A stretch of DNA of 64,000 nt, from contig JASCOD010000003.1 of the NCBI GenBank assembly GCA_029959615.1, positions 186,001-250,000 on the forward strand, given 5' to 3'. A program made the translations under genes and the position numbers. The notes beneath the pieces are model-generated. The model was given only the letters and a program-made list of their open reading frames with translations, was not told where the DNA came from and did not search any database. How positions within the stretch are numbered: the stretch's first letter is position 1; each line of letters begins with the position of its first letter. This DNA is from Flavobacteriaceae bacterium PS02338. Lineage in GTDB: Bacteria > Bacteroidota > Bacteroidia > Sphingobacteriales > Sphingobacteriaceae. Shown here piece by piece: positions 16,137-27,797 of the stretch.

Positions 16137-18230
16137 ATGAAAACAATCATTGCAGAAAAACCAAGCGTAGCAAGGGAAATAGCCGGACTTGTGGGAGCAT
16201 CCGATAAAAAGGATGGCTACCTGACAGGTAACGGCTATTTTGTTACGTGGGCATTCGGTCATTTAATAGGACTGGGAATGCCCGAAGATTACGGCATTTC
16301 GGGATTTGATAAAGCATCCCTGCCGATATTGCCCAACCCGTTTTTATTGACCGTCCGCAAGGTCAAAAAAGACAAAGGGTACACCGCCGATACTGGCGCA
16401 TTAAAGCAACTGAAAGTCATTGAGCAGCTTTTTAAGCAAAGCAACAGCATCATCGTTGCTACCGATGCAGGTCGTGAGGGCGAACTCATTTTCAGGTACA
16501 TTTATGAATACCTGAAATGCAACAAACCTTTTGAACGCCTTTGGATAAGTTCGCTTACCGAAAAGGCAATAAAGCAAGGCTTCAACAACCTAAAAGACGG
16601 GGCAGCATTTGACGGACTGTATCAGGCAGCGCAAGGCAGAAGCCGTGCCGACTGGCTTGTAGGCATCAATGCTACACAGGCATTGAGCATTGCCGCAGGC
16701 AATGGTATCTATTCGCTTGGAAGAGTGCAAACGCCCACACTGGCTTTGATATGCAAACGTTACCTCGACAATAAGAATTTCACGGTAAAGAAATACTGGC
16801 AGATACAATTAACGCACAACAAAGCCCAGGTTGATTTCAAAAGTATTTCCGCAACCAAATGGGACGAAAAGCAACTTGCTGATGATACCCTTAAAGCTAT
16901 TCAGCGTGGCGCAACGGCAACCTCCACATCAGTAGAAACCAAAAGCGTTACAGAACAACCGCCCTTGCTTTTCGACCTGACAGGCTTACAAAAGGAAGCC
17001 AACAAAAGGCTGAAATTATCTGCTGAAGCAACGCTCAATATTGCGCAAAGCCTGTACGAAAAGAAGTTTATCACGTACCCACGTACCGGGAGCAAATACA
17101 TCCCTGAAGATATGTGGGCAGAAATTCCAAACCTCGTGCGGGCATTGCAAAATCGTGAGGATTGCAAGCAAGCCCTTACCAAAATCAAATGGGGACGGTT
17201 CAACAAACGTATCGTGAATGACCTCCGTGTAACGGACCATCACGGTTTGTTGATTACGGACAAAGTGCCGTCCGTACTTAATGCAGACGAAAACAAGATT
17301 TACAATATGATTGCGCTTCGCTTGCTTGAAGCCATATCGCAAGCCTGTGTCAAAGAAATAACCGATGTATCATTACAGGTATTGCATTACGACTTTACGG
17401 CAAAAGGCTGTAAAATTCAGGAAGCGGGTTGGCGTTCCATAAAAGGAAGTTTTACCGATGACGGCGAAGAGCCAGTGCAGGAATTACCTGAACTGCATAA
17501 AGGCGACGAACTTGCCATAAAGGAAGCCGCAGTTTTGGAAAAGCAGACCAAACCACCAGTGCTTTACACCGAAGCCGGGCTTTTGTCGGCTATGGAAACC
17601 GCAGGGAAAGAAATTGAGAACGAAGAAGAACGCAAAGCCCTCAAAAATATCGGCATCGGTACTCCTGCAACAAGAGCCGCCATTATCGAAACCCTGTTTA
17701 CCCGTAATTATATCCAACGGGATAAACGTTCTTTAATCCCTACGGAAAAAGGATTGCAGGTGTACGGGCTTGTAAAAGACCGGAAAATTGCAGACGTGGC
17801 AATGACTGCCGAATGGGAATTGGCGTTACAGAAAATAGAAAATAACGAAGCGGATGCCGGAACATTCCAAAAGGAAATGGAAACCTATGCCAAATCTATT
17901 ACCGATGAATTGCTACAAACCTCTATTGCAAGCACCAACCAACCCAAACTAACCTGCCCGAAATGCAAAAGTCAGCAGCTTATTATCCGTGACAAGATTG
18001 TGAAATGCCCTGATGAGGCTTGTAACTGGGTACAGTTCCGCACCGTCTGCGGTGTACAAATCAGTATCGAAAATGTAACAAACCTTGTCAATAAAGGCAA
18101 AACCTCTCTTATCAAAGGAATGACAAGCAAAGCCGGAAAGAAATTCGATGCTTACATCATTCTGAAAGAAAACGCTGAAAGTTCCTTTGAGTTTGAAAAA
18201 AACAAAAGCAGTAAACGCAATGGAAAATAA
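16137..18230 (+). CDS. topB: DNA topoisomerase III (type IA)
   Basis: Relaxes or decatenates DNA by single-strand passage; mobile-element copies are thought to help process transferred DNA. The TOPRIM domain starts at MKTIIAEKPSVAREIAGLV with the acidic ATDAGREGELIF motif. The active-site Tyr314 is in ITYPRTGSKYI, and SLGRVQTPTLALI is present. The C-terminus has a zinc ribbon (CPKCKSQQ and CPDEACNW). At 697 residues it matches the ICE-borne TopB family. It overlaps the next gene by 11 bp and follows the DUF3945 gene closely. Confidence 0.95.
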   Translation: MKTIIAEKPSVAREIAGLVGASDKKDGYLTGNGYFVTWAFGHLIGLGMPEDYGISGFDKASLPILPNPFLLTVRKVKKDKGYTADTGALKQLKVIEQLFKQSNSIIVATDAGREGELIFRYIYEYLKCNKPFERLWISSLTEKAIKQGFNNLKDGAAFDGLYQAAQGRSRADWLVGINATQALSIAAGNGIYSLGRVQTPTLALICKRYLDNKNFTVKKYWQIQLTHNKAQVDFKSISATKWDEKQLADDTLKAIQRGATATSTSVETKSVTEQPPLLFDLTGLQKEANKRLKLSAEATLNIAQSLYEKKFITYPRTGSKYIPEDMWAEIPNLVRALQNREDCKQALTKIKWGRFNKRIVNDLRVTDHHGLLITDKVPSVLNADENKIYNMIALRLLEAISQACVKEITDVSLQVLHYDFTAKGCKIQEAGWRSIKGSFTDDGEEPVQELPELHKGDELAIKEAAVLEKQTKPPVLYTEAGLLSAMETAGKEIENEEERKALKNIGIGTPATRAAIIETLFTRNYIQRDKRSLIPTEKGLQVYGLVKDRKIADVAMTAEWELALQKIENNEADAGTFQKEMETYAKSITDELLQTSIASTNQPKLTCPKCKSQQLIIRDKIVKCPDEACNWVQFRTVCGVQISIENVTNLVNKGKTSLIKGMTSKAGKKFDAYIILKENAESSFEFEKNKSSKRNGK

Positions 18231-19101
18231 ACCGTCAATCGTACCCAAAGAAATCAGGAACCTGATTTATACTATCCGGGGCAAACAGGTAATGTTGGAT
18301 AGCGACCTCGCTGCCTTATATCAGGTAGAAACAAAGAACCTGAACAAAGCTGTTAAAAGAAATATTAAGCGTTTTCCTGTATCATTCTGCTTTCAACTGA
18401 CCGAAGAGGAAGTTGAAAACTTGAGGTTCCAAATTGGAACCTCAAGTTTAAATTACGGCGGCAGACGTTATTTGCCCTATGCTTTTACGGAACAAGGCGT
18501 TGCAATGGCATCTGCCATACTTCGTTCTGATATAGCCGTTAAAATGAGTGTGGAAATAATGGAAGCCTTTGTAGAAATGCGGCGTATGCTCATCAGCAAC
18601 GCTTCTTTGTTTCATCGTTTGGACAATATCGAGTTAAAGCAACTGGAAGCCGACCAAAAATTTGAAGAGATTTTTAAGGCTTTGGAAAGCGACAAGCTGC
18701 ACAGCGAAAAAGGCATTTTCTACAACGGGCAGATTTTTGATGCCTACGCCTTTGTTTCCGATATTATCCGTAGTGCCAAAAGCTCTGTTATCCTGCTTGA
18801 TAATTATGTGGATGATACGGTGCTTACCTTGTTGGATAAGCGTAAGACTAATGTAACCGCTACAATCCTTACCAAAAGTATCAGCAATCAGTTACGGTTA
18901 GACTTACAACGCTACAATAGCCAATATCCTCCGATAGAAATTGAAGTGTTTTCCGACGCCCACGACCGTTTTTTGATTATTGACCATACAGAACTCTACC
19001 ATATAGGGGCATCGCTCAAAGACCTGGGCAAAAAATGGTTTGCTTTTTCAAGAATGGATATTGAAGTCGGCAGGATGCTTCAAATATTGAACAAGCCGTA
19101 A
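18220..19101 (+). CDS. ORF6N-domain protein with PLD-like C-terminal region
   Basis: From ATG at 18220 (overlapping the topB stop) the protein has 293 residues. Residues about 5-100 are the ORF6N/KilA-N-like DNA-binding domain (IRGKQVMLDSDLAALYQVETKNLNKAVKRN, PYAFTEQGVAMASAIL). The C-terminal half resembles a degenerate phospholipase-D fold (SSVILLDNYVDDTVLTLL; HDRFLIIDHTELYHIGASLKDLGKKWFAF), where the HxK of PLD enzymes is replaced by HDR. Such proteins are common on phages and mobile elements of Bacteroidota; function unknown. It ends directly at a strong terminator, closing the + strand core operon. Confidence 0.82.
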   Translation: MENKPSIVPKEIRNLIYTIRGKQVMLDSDLAALYQVETKNLNKAVKRNIKRFPVSFCFQLTEEEVENLRFQIGTSSLNYGGRRYLPYAFTEQGVAMASAILRSDIAVKMSVEIMEAFVEMRRMLISNASLFHRLDNIELKQLEADQKFEEIFKALESDKLHSEKGIFYNGQIFDAYAFVSDIIRSAKSSVILLDNYVDDTVLTLLDKRKTNVTATILTKSISNQLRLDLQRYNSQYPPIEIEVFSDAHDRFLIIDHTELYHIGASLKDLGKKWFAFSRMDIEVGRMLQILNKP

Positions 19102-19135
19102 AAAATGAACCTCCGAATTATCGGAGGTTCATTTT
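19102..19135. terminator. Strong bidirectional intrinsic terminator
   Basis: A perfect 15-bp stem (AAAATGAACCTCCGA, 19102-19116) with a 4-nt loop and its complement (19121-19135), then T-rich sequence. It begins at the stop of the ORF6N gene and lies 47 bp past the end of the convergent arsenic operon. Confidence 0.88.
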
Positions 19136-19182
19136 TAGTTTTTTTATGCTTCAAAATGCTCTAATACGTTCTTAAATAACCT

Positions 19183-20211
19183 TTAGTAATATTTCTTCTT
19201 TAGCCATAAACTTGCTTTTACCAACAGTATCAGTACAGGTACTTCTACCAACGGTCCTATAACGCCCACAAATGCCTGTGGAGAATGAATACCGAAAACC
19301 GCTATTGCTACGGCTATTGCCAATTCAAAATTGTTTCCTGTGGCTGTAAATGCGATGGATGCGTTTTTGTCGTAAGGAACGTTTAAAGATTTATTGATAA
19401 AGAAGCTGACAAAAAACATTAGTACAAAATAGATGATTAACGGTATGGCTACTTTTACTACATCCATTGGCAGTTCTAATATTTTATCGCCTTTCAGACT
19501 GAACATTAATACGATTGTAAACAGTAAAGCATATAATGTAATGGGCGATATTCGAGGTACAAATTTCCTGTTATACCATTCTATTCCTTTTGACTTTACC
19601 AATGCGTAACGGCTTATAAAACCTGCTAAGAAAGGAATGCCTAAGTATATTAATACGCTTTCGGTTACGTCTTTCATTGATACGCTTACATTGAAATTGG
19701 CTACTCCTAATTTGCTTGGTAATACATTAATGAATAACCAAACTAAGAAGCTATAAGAAATTATCTGAAAGATGCTGTTTAATGCAACTAACATAGCTGT
19801 GTATTCTCTGTTTGCTTTAGCTAAATCGCTCCATACGATTACCATTGCGATACATCTTGCCAAACCTATCAATATCAAGCCTGTCATATAATCGGGTTCA
19901 TTACGTAAAAACAAAACGGCTAATCCGAACATCAATATTGTACCGATAACCCAATTGAGCAATAAGGATATGCCGATTACTTTTTTATCCTTAAATGCTT
20001 GGGGCAATAATGAATAATCCACTTTTGCCAATGGCGGGTACATCATCAGTATCAGACCTATTGCCAAAGGAACGTTTGTAGTGCCTACGGATAAAGCATT
20101 TGTAATTTTTGATATTCCCGGAAAGAAATACCCTAAACCTATACCTGCTGCCATTGCAAGGAATATCCATAAGGTAAGGTAACGGTCAAGAAATTTTAGT
20201 TTTGGTTGCAT
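19183..20211 (-). CDS. acr3: ACR3-type arsenite efflux permease
   Basis: Inner-membrane exporter of As(III), driven by the membrane potential or proton gradient. The 342 residues form about ten helices. The conserved Cys120 in [14 protein letters not shown] and the Glu in [16 protein letters not shown] are the ACR3 hallmark residues. It is the last gene of the arsR-DUF6428-arsC-acr3 operon, 3 bp after arsC, and terminates toward the hairpin at 19102-19135. The operon is inserted between topB/ORF6N and DUF1896 in the element core, so it is cargo. Confidence 0.94.
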   Translation of the reverse strand: MQPKLKFLDRYLTLWIFLAMAAGIGLGYFFPGISKITNALSVGTTNVPLAIGLILMMYPPLAKVDYSLLPQAFKDKKVIGISLLLNWVIGTILMFGLAVLFLRNEPDYMTGLILIGLARCIAMVIVWSDLAKANREYTAMLVALNSIFQIISYSFLVWLFINVLPSKLGVANFNVSVSMKDVTESVLIYLGIPFLAGFISRYALVKSKGIEWYNRKFVPRISPITLYALLFTIVLMFSLKGDKILELPMDVVKVAIPLIIYFVLMFFVSFFINKSLNVPYDKNASIAFTATGNNFELAIAVAIAVFGIHSPQAFVGVIGPLVEVPVLILLVKASLWLKKKYY

Positions 20212-20214
20212 TGG

Positions 20215-20829
20215 TTATTGACTGACTTTTGAAAAAACATAAAACATTTCCGTTGCTATCTGTAAACTTCTTTCTGCATATACCTGTGATTGCTCCGGTG
20301 TATTGTCTGAAATTTTAGGGTCTTCAAATGTGATAGGTATCCTTTTTTCTGCACCTGCAATAAATGGACATCCACCGTCTGCCTGTGAACAGGTCATAAT
20401 GGCTGTAAATGCTGATACTGGGTTGAAAGGACTATCGTACTTTTTTGAAAAGCCGATAACAGGCAAAGCATTATCGCTGTATTTTATGGCATATACAGGG
20501 TTATTAGTATCTGCGATTTTGAAAATGTTAAACCCCTGATTAGTCAATGTTTCTGCAACTTTCGGAAATAGTGACGTTTCTTCCGTACCGCCCGAATAAC
20601 AATGTACATTTGGTATATTAAAATGTGCTGACGCTACCTGTGCCCAAACCTGTGATAAATGGCTTCTTCGGGAATTGTGGGTACAGATGAAATTGATATT
20701 TATATCCTGCCTGTCGTTTACTTTTTGCTGTATAAAATCAATCAGCGGTTGTAATACGGCTTTACGTTCTTCGCTGATGCTTTGTACATCAATTTTGTTG
20801 TTAATGATTTCGATTAGTTTTTGATACAT
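20215..20829 (-). CDS. arsC: Arsenate reductase, low-molecular-weight tyrosine-phosphatase type
   Basis: Reduces As(V) to As(III) for export by ACR3. The LMW-PTP loop CTHNSRR starts at Cys49, and the redox pair Cys147/Cys154 in MTCSQADGGCPF fits the thioredoxin-coupled ArsC mechanism with a three-cysteine relay. Compared with the roughly 130-residue classical enzymes it has a 45-residue N-terminal helical extension (MYQKLIEIINNKID), as in Bacteroidota members. It sits between the DUF6428 gene (19 bp) and acr3 (3 bp). Confidence 0.9.
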   Translation of the reverse strand: MYQKLIEIINNKIDVQSISEERKAVLQPLIDFIQQKVNDRQDININFICTHNSRRSHLSQVWAQVASAHFNIPNVHCYSGGTEETSLFPKVAETLTNQGFNIFKIADTNNPVYAIKYSDNALPVIGFSKKYDSPFNPVSAFTAIMTCSQADGGCPFIAGAEKRIPITFEDPKISDNTPEQSQVYAERSLQIATEMFYVFSKVSQ

Positions 20830-20848
20830 CGCATTTTGTTTTTAGTGT

Positions 20849-21313
20849 TTAGCAACATCCCGAATTTGGTGTACAGCAAGCATTATTCAGCTCTGATAAT
20901 TTTACCTTTTGCTTTTCGGCAGGAATACCGCAAGCATCACTTGCCAGGCAAGCGGTTTGCTTGTTTTTCAGTACAAAATGGTTTCCGTTAAAATTCAAAT
21001 CGTATTTACCAACCGTTTCGCTTTGGTATTCTACTTCTATTTCGGCATCTTCAATACCCAACTTTTCTTCGGATAGCTTAATGATGTTTAATAGCTTTGT
21101 TGGCTTTAATCGGTGTTCAAAATCGTTGGCATTCCATAATTGGAAATTGACAACTTTTTCGTTTCTAATTGTTCCGCCACAATCAATGAAGTGTTTTGTA
21201 ATAACACCTATCTCGGTAACGTGAAAGTGTTCGGGTACAAATGTTCCGTTCTCTAATTGAAATTCAACATTATCCAATGCTGGTAAGATTTCTTTGATGT
21301 TTGATAGTTTCAT
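20849..21313 (-). CDS. DUF6428 protein of the ars operon
   Basis: A 154-residue protein routinely found between arsR and arsC in Bacteroidota. It is rich in beta-strands (VEFQLENGTFVPEHFHVTEIG) and ends with a Cys-rich tail (CLASDACGIP and ACCTPNSGCC). The terminal CC-x5-CC arrangement could bind As(III) thiolates, suggesting a chaperone or sensor role; that is inference. Its place in the operon, 59 bp after arsR, supports arsenic specificity. Confidence 0.82.
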   Translation of the reverse strand: MKLSNIKEILPALDNVEFQLENGTFVPEHFHVTEIGVITKHFIDCGGTIRNEKVVNFQLWNANDFEHRLKPTKLLNIIKLSEEKLGIEDAEIEVEYQSETVGKYDLNFNGNHFVLKNKQTACLASDACGIPAEKQKVKLSELNNACCTPNSGCC

Positions 21314-21372
21314 TATTTTTTTATTTAATTGTTATATTGCTTTATTGCGATTAATGTGCTTAAAAAAAATGC

Positions 21373-21702
21373 TTAACAGCATTTATCAACCTCTACATTA
21401 TCTATAAAGAAAGCATTGAGTTCCTTTTTAATCTGCTGCCAAACATTTTCATCAATACAGTAGCACACACTTGTCCCTTCTATATTGCCTTTGATGATAC
21501 CAATGTTTTTAAGCTCTTTTAAATGTTGTGAAATCGTAGCCTGCGCCAATCCTAATTCTTCCACTAAGTCATTACAAATGCAAGCATTCTGCTTGATGAT
21601 GTATTGCAGGATAGCTATACGGGCAGGATGAGCCAGTGCCTTTAAAGTGGTTGCCAAGCTGTTTTGCTGTTCTGTAAATATTTCTGTTTTTGTTACGCCC
21701 AT
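21373..21702 (-). CDS. arsR: ArsR/SmtB-family arsenic repressor
   Basis: As(III)-responsive repressor of the ars operon. Starting at ATG 21702 it has 109 residues; an in-frame TTG at 21726 would overlap the operator and is rejected. The winged HTH is LKALAHPARIAILQYIIKQN with recognition helix AQATISQHLKEL. Cysteines at ACICND in or before the DNA-binding helices and the CC pair at the C-terminus (VDKCC) are candidate arsenite ligands. A near-perfect palindrome lies directly upstream at 21719-21736. Confidence 0.93.
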   Translation of the reverse strand: MGVTKTEIFTEQQNSLATTLKALAHPARIAILQYIIKQNACICNDLVEELGLAQATISQHLKELKNIGIIKGNIEGTSVCYCIDENVWQQIKKELNAFFIDNVEVDKCC

Positions 21703-21718
21703 CTTATTTGTAATAATA

Positions 21719-21736
21719 TATCGCAATATTACGATA
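21719..21736. promoter_or_regulatory. ArsR operator candidate
   Basis: TATCGCAATATTACGATA is an 18-bp palindrome with one mismatched pair, located 17 bp upstream of the arsR start. Position and symmetry fit an ArsR-dimer site. A related half-site (ATTGCGAT) recurs in the gap between arsR and the DUF6428 gene, near 21344. Confidence 0.72.
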
Positions 21737-21928
21737 AATATTTAAACCACAAAAGTAGTTTGTGAAAAAACATATAGCCAAGCACCAATTCTGTATAAAT
21801 AATCAGTTCAATTTTCTATTGTAAATCGCCAAATCCTGCCTTTCAAAGCCAAACGCTGCAACATTATCAAAGGCATTTGCTCCTGCTTATAATTTTAGGA
21901 TTTAAGTAAAATTCTAATCAAAATAAGT

Positions 21929-22366
21929 ATGGATGTACAGCAAAAAGACCTGTCGTATTTCAGATTACGACTGCAAGAATTATTAAACAGCAGCTTTCCC
22001 GAAAAGGCACACGACCAAAAATTTATTGACCAACGGTCTTCGTGGGCTGCCAATGCTTATGAGGGTGCTTTCCGTTCGGGAAACGCCGTTGAGCAATGCG
22101 ACGAAATAGCCAACTACATACTTTTTGAGGGCTTGCACTTCTCCAAGTTCGACACGGTTTTCAAAGTGGTATGCAATGAATTTGATACCATAATGGCAGA
22201 CGAGGAACTGCGACCGTTCGCCCTTAAAATGTTTCCCGTTTGTGAGCCTGTTTTCGCAGGATATGAATTAACTGATGATTTCGCCAACGGAAATGAGTTT
22301 GATTTACTCTATACCGAACTGACCGGAACCATCTCAATATGGATTGAGGAAAATGGGCTTCAGTAA
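21929..22366 (+). CDS. DUF1896 protein
   Basis: A 145-residue acidic helical protein ([55 protein letters not shown]), a family largely restricted to Bacteroidota conjugative elements and always next to the large methylase-helicase. Its 3' end overlaps that gene by 14 bp, so translation is probably coupled and the two proteins may act together. No catalytic motif is seen. Confidence 0.85.
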   Translation: MDVQQKDLSYFRLRLQELLNSSFPEKAHDQKFIDQRSSWAANAYEGAFRSGNAVEQCDEIANYILFEGLHFSKFDTVFKVVCNEFDTIMADEELRPFALKMFPVCEPVFAGYELTDDFANGNEFDLLYTELTGTISIWIEENGLQ

Positions 22367-25300
22367 GCGGTTCCATCTCCAACAGAATATTGATGCCCTG
22401 CGAATTGTTTTTAAACTGGAAAAGGAGAAACGGCAAGCCACCGTAGGAGAAAGACTGCTAATGATGCGATACAGCGGATTTGGCGGTCTTAAGTTCGTTC
22501 TGAACGCCGTAGAAAACGAAATAGACATCAATCATTGGAGAAAAACAGAACACGACCTTTTTCCACTCACGCAGGAACTCCACCAACTCCTCAAAGACAA
22601 TTCCCAAGACGATAAGCAATACCGCAGGTATGTGGACAGTATGAAAAGTTCCGTGCTGACGGCTTTTTATACCCCGCCAAAGGTTATAGATGCCATTTCA
22701 TCTGCCTTGCGGGATAATGGTCTGCACATTGATAAATTCCTCGAACCCTCCGCAGGTATCGGTTCATTCATCCAATCCTTTTCGGAAAATCAGAAAGCCA
22801 GTGTTACCGCTTATGAAAAAGACTTGCTTACAGGCAAGATTTTAAAGCAGCTTTACCCCGAAAGCAATATCCGTATCAACGGTTTTGAGGAAATTCCCGA
22901 AAGGGAACAAAACAACTATGATATAATCGCCAGTAATATACCGTTCGGCGATACTTCTGTATTTGACCTTTCTTATTCACGCAGCAGAAACAGCGCAAAG
23001 GAACAGGCTGCCCGAAGCATACACAATTACTTTTTTCTGAAAGGTGCTGATATGCTCCGTGAGGGTGGTTTGTTGGCTTACATCACTTCGCAGGGCATTC
23101 TGAATAGCCCTAAGAACGAACCCATACGCAGGGCGTTGATGCAGGATAATAATTTGGTTTCGGTTGTAAGACTGCCCAACAATCTGTTTACCGAATATGC
23201 AGGTACGGAAGTGGGCAGCGACCTGATTATCCTGCAAAAAAATACGGCAAAACAAAATCTGACCGACAGGGAAGATCTGTTTTGCCAAAGCAAGCCAACC
23301 GAATACAATACGCCGGGCAATGCGCTCTTTCAGGACGGTACAAGAATTATCCATACCGACCAAAAATTAGATACCGACCCATACGGTCAACCTGCCTTAA
23401 TCTATACGCATAAAGACGGTGTTGAGGGTATTGCCAAAGATTTGAAACAAATGCTTTCCGAAGATTTTGGGAACCATCTGAATTTGAATTTATACAAAGG
23501 CGAACGCAATGATGAGCCTATGATACAAATTCCGATTGAACCAAAGGTTACACCTCCGGTCATAGACCCTGCAATCGTTCAGCAAAAACCGCAGCTTATA
23601 ACCACTCCGGTAGTCCATCAGGAAAGCCCACAGGAACTAAAACAACTAAGCATTTTTGACCTGTTTGAAAGTGCGGGTGAGCCTGTAATGGTGCTTGCTC
23701 CACCTAAAAGAACTACCCAAAACAAAAGGCAAAGTAGTAATAAAAGAAGAGGCACAATAGGTCGTCAACCCGACCTGTTCAGCAGTGCCAGGCAGCAACC
23801 TTATACACCGCTAAAATCCAATGGTGCTACCAATGGAAAAAGCCAAGTAAACAGCAAAAAACAGGAAGTCATCGGCGACCTGTTTTCACAAATAAACGGC
23901 AATGGCCAGTCTGATAAGACTGCCATTCCCGTTACCGATATTAACACCGTTCCTGAACCTGCTCCGTATAGCGGCGAACTGCAATTATTCCACCGGAATG
24001 ATTGCCTTGTGGTGGATAACGGTTGGGTCGGCTATTTGCAAGAGGTGGATAAGGAAGACAAAAAAGCTATCTTTCATCCATTGCAATTGCCGTCGGCACA
24101 GAAAGCAAGAGCCGAAGCCTACATAGCCGTAAGGGACAGTTATATCAACCTGTACCAAAAAGAAGCTGAAAAACAGACCGAACACAGGGAAGAACGGGAA
24201 ACCCTGAACCTGCTGTACGATGCCTTTACCAAAAAATACGGCAATCTCAATACTGCCGACAATGCCAAGCTGATAAAAACAGACAGTGCAGGTAAAGAAA
24301 TCCCCTATCTGGAGCGTGTCATTGGCGGCATAATCCATAAAGCGGATATTTTCAGCCGTCCGGTCAGTTTCTCTACTACCACGTTAGCAACCGACAATCC
24401 CGAAGAGGCTTTAGCTGCCTCCCTGAACAAATACGGAAATGTGGATTTGGACTTTATGTCCGAAATCAGCAGCCTGCCTGCCGATACCCTGAAAGAAGCC
24501 CTGCACGGGCGGTTGTTCTACAATCCGCTACAACAGGAATATGAAATAGCCGAACGTTGGATTGCAGGCAACGTGGTGGAGAAAGCAGATGAAGTAAGAG
24601 CCTATCTCGAAAACTATCCCGATGATACCGAAGCCAAAGAAAGCCTTACCGCTTTAGAGGAAGCCCGACCAAAACGTATCGAATTTGAGGAACTGGATTT
24701 TAACCTCGGCGAACGGTGGATACCTACCGGAATTTATGCCCGTTTCGCTTCGCATTTGTTCGATGCGGATGTACTGGTTCATTACTCCGAAAGCTCCGAC
24801 GACTTTTCCGTAAAGTGTCATCAGGGCAATATGCACATTTGGGAAAAATATGCGGTCAAAGCGGAAAGCCGCACGTTTGACGGTATTGCCCTGCTTAAAC
24901 ACGCCCTTGTCAATACCACGCCTGATATTACCAAAAAAGTAATGGTTGGCGACCAAGAGGTTAAAGTACGGGATATGGAAGCCATACAAATGGCGAACAC
25001 CAAGATTGACGAAATCCGTACCGCCTTTACCGACTGGCTACACGCACAGAACGATGAGTTTAAAAACAGGCTGACCGACCAGTACAACGATACCTTTAAT
25101 TGTTTCGTTCGCCCAAACTATGACGGAAGCCATCAGGAATTTCCGGGATTAGACCGCAAGGGAGCAGGCATTGAAGACCTGTATTCAAGTCAAAAGGACA
25201 CCGTTTGGATGATAAAGCTGAACAACGGTGCTATCTGCGACCACGAAGTAGGCGCAGGAAAAACGCTGATAATGTGTACCGCAGCGCAGGAAATGAAGCG

Positions 25301-27791
25301 TTTGGGATTAGCCCATAAGCCGATGATTATCGGGCTGAAAGCAAATATACCTGCCATTGCCGAAGACTACCGTAAAGCCTATCCACACGCCAAAATCCTT
25401 TATCCGGGTATTGATGATTTTACGCCGAAAAAACGCCTGCGGATTTTCGGGGATATTAAAAATAATGATTGGGATTGCGTGATACTTACGCACGACCAGT
25501 TCGGAATGATACCGCAATCGCCCGAAATACAAAAGGAAATCCTCGAAATAGAACTGGACAGCGTAGAGCGCAATCTCGATGCCCTGAAATCGCAGGGCAA
25601 GGAAGTGACAAGGGGAATGCTCGCCGGGGTAATCAAGCGGAAAGAAAATCTTGAAGTAAAGCTGAAAACGCTGCAACACGATATTGAAAACCGTAAGGAT
25701 GATATTGTGGACTTTAAGATGATGGGCATAGACCATTTGTTTGTGGACGAAAGCCACCAGTTCAAAAACCTGATGTTCAACACCCGTCATACACGGGTTG
25801 CCGGACTGGGGAACGTGGACGGCAGCCAAAAGGCACTGAACCTGCTGTTTGCAATCCGCACCATTCAGGAGCGTACCAATGCGGATATGGGTGCAACCTT
25901 TCTTTCGGGTACAACCATCAGCAATTCATTAACGGAATTGTACCTGCTGTTTAAATACCTGCGCCCCCGTGCATTGGAAAAACAGGGTATTCATTCCTTT
26001 GATGCGTGGGCAGCTATCTATGCACGGAAAACGACCGATTATGAATTTTCGGTAGCTAACAATATTTTAGCAAAAGAGCGTTTCCGCTACTTTATCAAAG
26101 TGCCGGAACTGGCACAGTTCTATTCTGAAATCACGGATTACAGAACGGCTAAGGATATTGGTATTGACCGCCCCACTAAGAACGAGGTATTGTACAACAT
26201 ACCGCCAACGCCCGACCAAGAAGCCTTTATCCAAAGCCTGATGCAGTTTGCCAAAACGGGCGATGCTACTTTGCTCGGTAGAGAACCATTATCGCAAAGG
26301 GAAGAAAAAGCAAAGATGCTCATTGCGACGGACTATGCCCGTAAGATGTCGCTCGATATGCGTATGGTAAGTGGTATATACGACGACCATCCCGACAACA
26401 AGGCTTCGCATTGTGCGGTAAATATCGCCAAGTATTACAACCAGTTCAACGCACAGAAAGGAACGCAGTTCGTTTTCTCCGATTTGGGAACCTACAAGCC
26501 CGGCGAATGGAACGTGTACTCCGAAATAAAACGCAAACTCGTGGAGGACCACGGCATACCTGCGCACGAAGTAAGGTTTATTCAGGAAGCGAAAAATGAT
26601 AAGCAACGTAAGGAACTTATCAACGGAATGAACGAGGGCAAAATCCGTGTACTGTTCGGTTCTACAAGTATGCTCGGAACTGGCGTAAACGCACAGAAAA
26701 GAGCTGTTGCCGTTCATCATTTAGATACACCGTGGCGACCGTCTGACCTTGCCCAAAGGGACGGGCGGGCAATCAGAAAAGGCAATGAGATTGCCAAATT
26801 CTTTGCCGATAATAAAGTTGCTGTGATTATCTATGCAGTTGAAAAATCGTTGGACAGTTACAAATTCAACCTGCTGTATAATAAGCAGCTTTTCATCGAC
26901 CAGTTAAAGACTAACAACCTGACCAAAAGAACGATTGACGAGGGAAGTATGGACGAAAAATCGGGAATGAACTTTTCGGAATATGTGGCAATCCTGTCAG
27001 GAAATACAGACCTGTTGGATAAAGCCAAACTGGAAAAACAGATTGCCGGACTGGAAAGCGAAAAGCAGGCGTTCAACCGCTCTAAATCCAGTGCCAAATT
27101 TAAGGTACAGGATTATATGGAAATGTTGCAAAGCACTCAATCCCGTTTGAGCCGGATGAGTACCGACTGGGAAAACTTACAGCAACGCCTGCAAAAGCGT
27201 TCGGACGGTACAATCGAAAACCCTGTGCTGTTAGATGGCTTGCCGCCCAATGCAAATCCGAAACAAATAGGCGCAAAACTGAACGAGATTGCGAACAAAG
27301 CCCGCACGGCAGGCGACTATCGTGAAATAGGCAACCTCTACGGGTTTCAATTATTGGTTAAAACAGAACTTCCAAAGGATAATTCAACACTCGAAAGGGT
27401 CAATAGATTTTTTATAACTGGCGAGGGCAATATCAAGTACACCTACAATAACGGTCTGATGGCAAAAGACCCCGAAACCGCCGCAATGAATTTTTTAAGG
27501 GCTTTGGAAAAACTGCCGGGCTTTGTGAAGCAGGAGCAGGAGAAAATCGCTGAAATACAAAAAGACCTGCCGATACTTCAGGAAGTGGTTAACGGTACTT
27601 GGGCTAAGGAAAGTCGATTGAGTGAGCTTAAAACGGAACTGGCTGCCGTAGAAAGAAAGATACAGCTATCTATTACGCCGGAAACCAAACAAGATGCTTC
27701 GGAGCAGGCAGAAAAGCAGAATGAAGCCCCAAAGGTGCAGGAAAGCATTATACGGACAAAAGGCGTTCATTCACCTCGTGGCGTATTATAA
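22353..27791 (+). CDS. Giant N6-adenine methylase / SNF2-helicase fusion of the mobile element
   Basis: About 1812 residues. The N-terminal part holds a SAM-binding motif ([12 protein letters not shown], near residue 130) and the catalytic-loop equivalent ASNIPFGD, a variant of the NPPY/F motif. A Pro/Gln/Lys-rich linker follows. The C-terminal half is an SF2/SNF2 helicase with Walker [10 protein letters not shown] (near 965), the DESH box (near 1132), [12 protein letters not shown], and motif [16 protein letters not shown]. Related giant proteins on phages and ICEs (DarB-like) protect incoming DNA from restriction, so an anti-restriction or DNA-modification role is a fair inference. ATG at 22353 was chosen; TTG at 22344 is also in frame. 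Confidence 0.9.
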   Translation: MGFSKRFHLQQNIDALRIVFKLEKEKRQATVGERLLMMRYSGFGGLKFVLNAVENEIDINHWRKTEHDLFPLTQELHQLLKDNSQDDKQYRRYVDSMKSSVLTAFYTPPKVIDAISSALRDNGLHIDKFLEPSAGIGSFIQSFSENQKASVTAYEKDLLTGKILKQLYPESNIRINGFEEIPEREQNNYDIIASNIPFGDTSVFDLSYSRSRNSAKEQAARSIHNYFFLKGADMLREGGLLAYITSQGILNSPKNEPIRRALMQDNNLVSVVRLPNNLFTEYAGTEVGSDLIILQKNTAKQNLTDREDLFCQSKPTEYNTPGNALFQDGTRIIHTDQKLDTDPYGQPALIYTHKDGVEGIAKDLKQMLSEDFGNHLNLNLYKGERNDEPMIQIPIEPKVTPPVIDPAIVQQKPQLITTPVVHQESPQELKQLSIFDLFESAGEPVMVLAPPKRTTQNKRQSSNKRRGTIGRQPDLFSSARQQPYTPLKSNGATNGKSQVNSKKQEVIGDLFSQINGNGQSDKTAIPVTDINTVPEPAPYSGELQLFHRNDCLVVDNGWVGYLQEVDKEDKKAIFHPLQLPSAQKARAEAYIAVRDSYINLYQKEAEKQTEHREERETLNLLYDAFTKKYGNLNTADNAKLIKTDSAGKEIPYLERVIGGIIHKADIFSRPVSFSTTTLATDNPEEALAASLNKYGNVDLDFMSEISSLPADTLKEALHGRLFYNPLQQEYEIAERWIAGNVVEKADEVRAYLENYPDDTEAKESLTALEEARPKRIEFEELDFNLGERWIPTGIYARFASHLFDADVLVHYSESSDDFSVKCHQGNMHIWEKYAVKAESRTFDGIALLKHALVNTTPDITKKVMVGDQEVKVRDMEAIQMANTKIDEIRTAFTDWLHAQNDEFKNRLTDQYNDTFNCFVRPNYDGSHQEFPGLDRKGAGIEDLYSSQKDTVWMIKLNNGAICDHEVGAGKTLIMCTAAQEMKRLGLAHKPMIIGLKANIPAIAEDYRKAYPHAKILYPGIDDFTPKKRLRIFGDIKNNDWDCVILTHDQFGMIPQSPEIQKEILEIELDSVERNLDALKSQGKEVTRGMLAGVIKRKENLEVKLKTLQHDIENRKDDIVDFKMMGIDHLFVDESHQFKNLMFNTRHTRVAGLGNVDGSQKALNLLFAIRTIQERTNADMGATFLSGTTISNSLTELYLLFKYLRPRALEKQGIHSFDAWAAIYARKTTDYEFSVANNILAKERFRYFIKVPELAQFYSEITDYRTAKDIGIDRPTKNEVLYNIPPTPDQEAFIQSLMQFAKTGDATLLGREPLSQREEKAKMLIATDYARKMSLDMRMVSGIYDDHPDNKASHCAVNIAKYYNQFNAQKGTQFVFSDLGTYKPGEWNVYSEIKRKLVEDHGIPAHEVRFIQEAKNDKQRKELINGMNEGKIRVLFGSTSMLGTGVNAQKRAVAVHHLDTPWRPSDLAQRDGRAIRKGNEIAKFFADNKVAVIIYAVEKSLDSYKFNLLYNKQLFIDQLKTNNLTKRTIDEGSMDEKSGMNFSEYVAILSGNTDLLDKAKLEKQIAGLESEKQAFNRSKSSAKFKVQDYMEMLQSTQSRLSRMSTDWENLQQRLQKRSDGTIENPVLLDGLPPNANPKQIGAKLNEIANKARTAGDYREIGNLYGFQLLVKTELPKDNSTLERVNRFFITGEGNIKYTYNNGLMAKDPETAAMNFLRALEKLPGFVKQEQEKIAEIQKDLPILQEVVNGTWAKESRLSELKTELAAVERKIQLSITPETKQDASEQAEKQNEAPKVQESIIRTKGVHSPRGVL

Positions 27792-27797
27792 TAGTCG

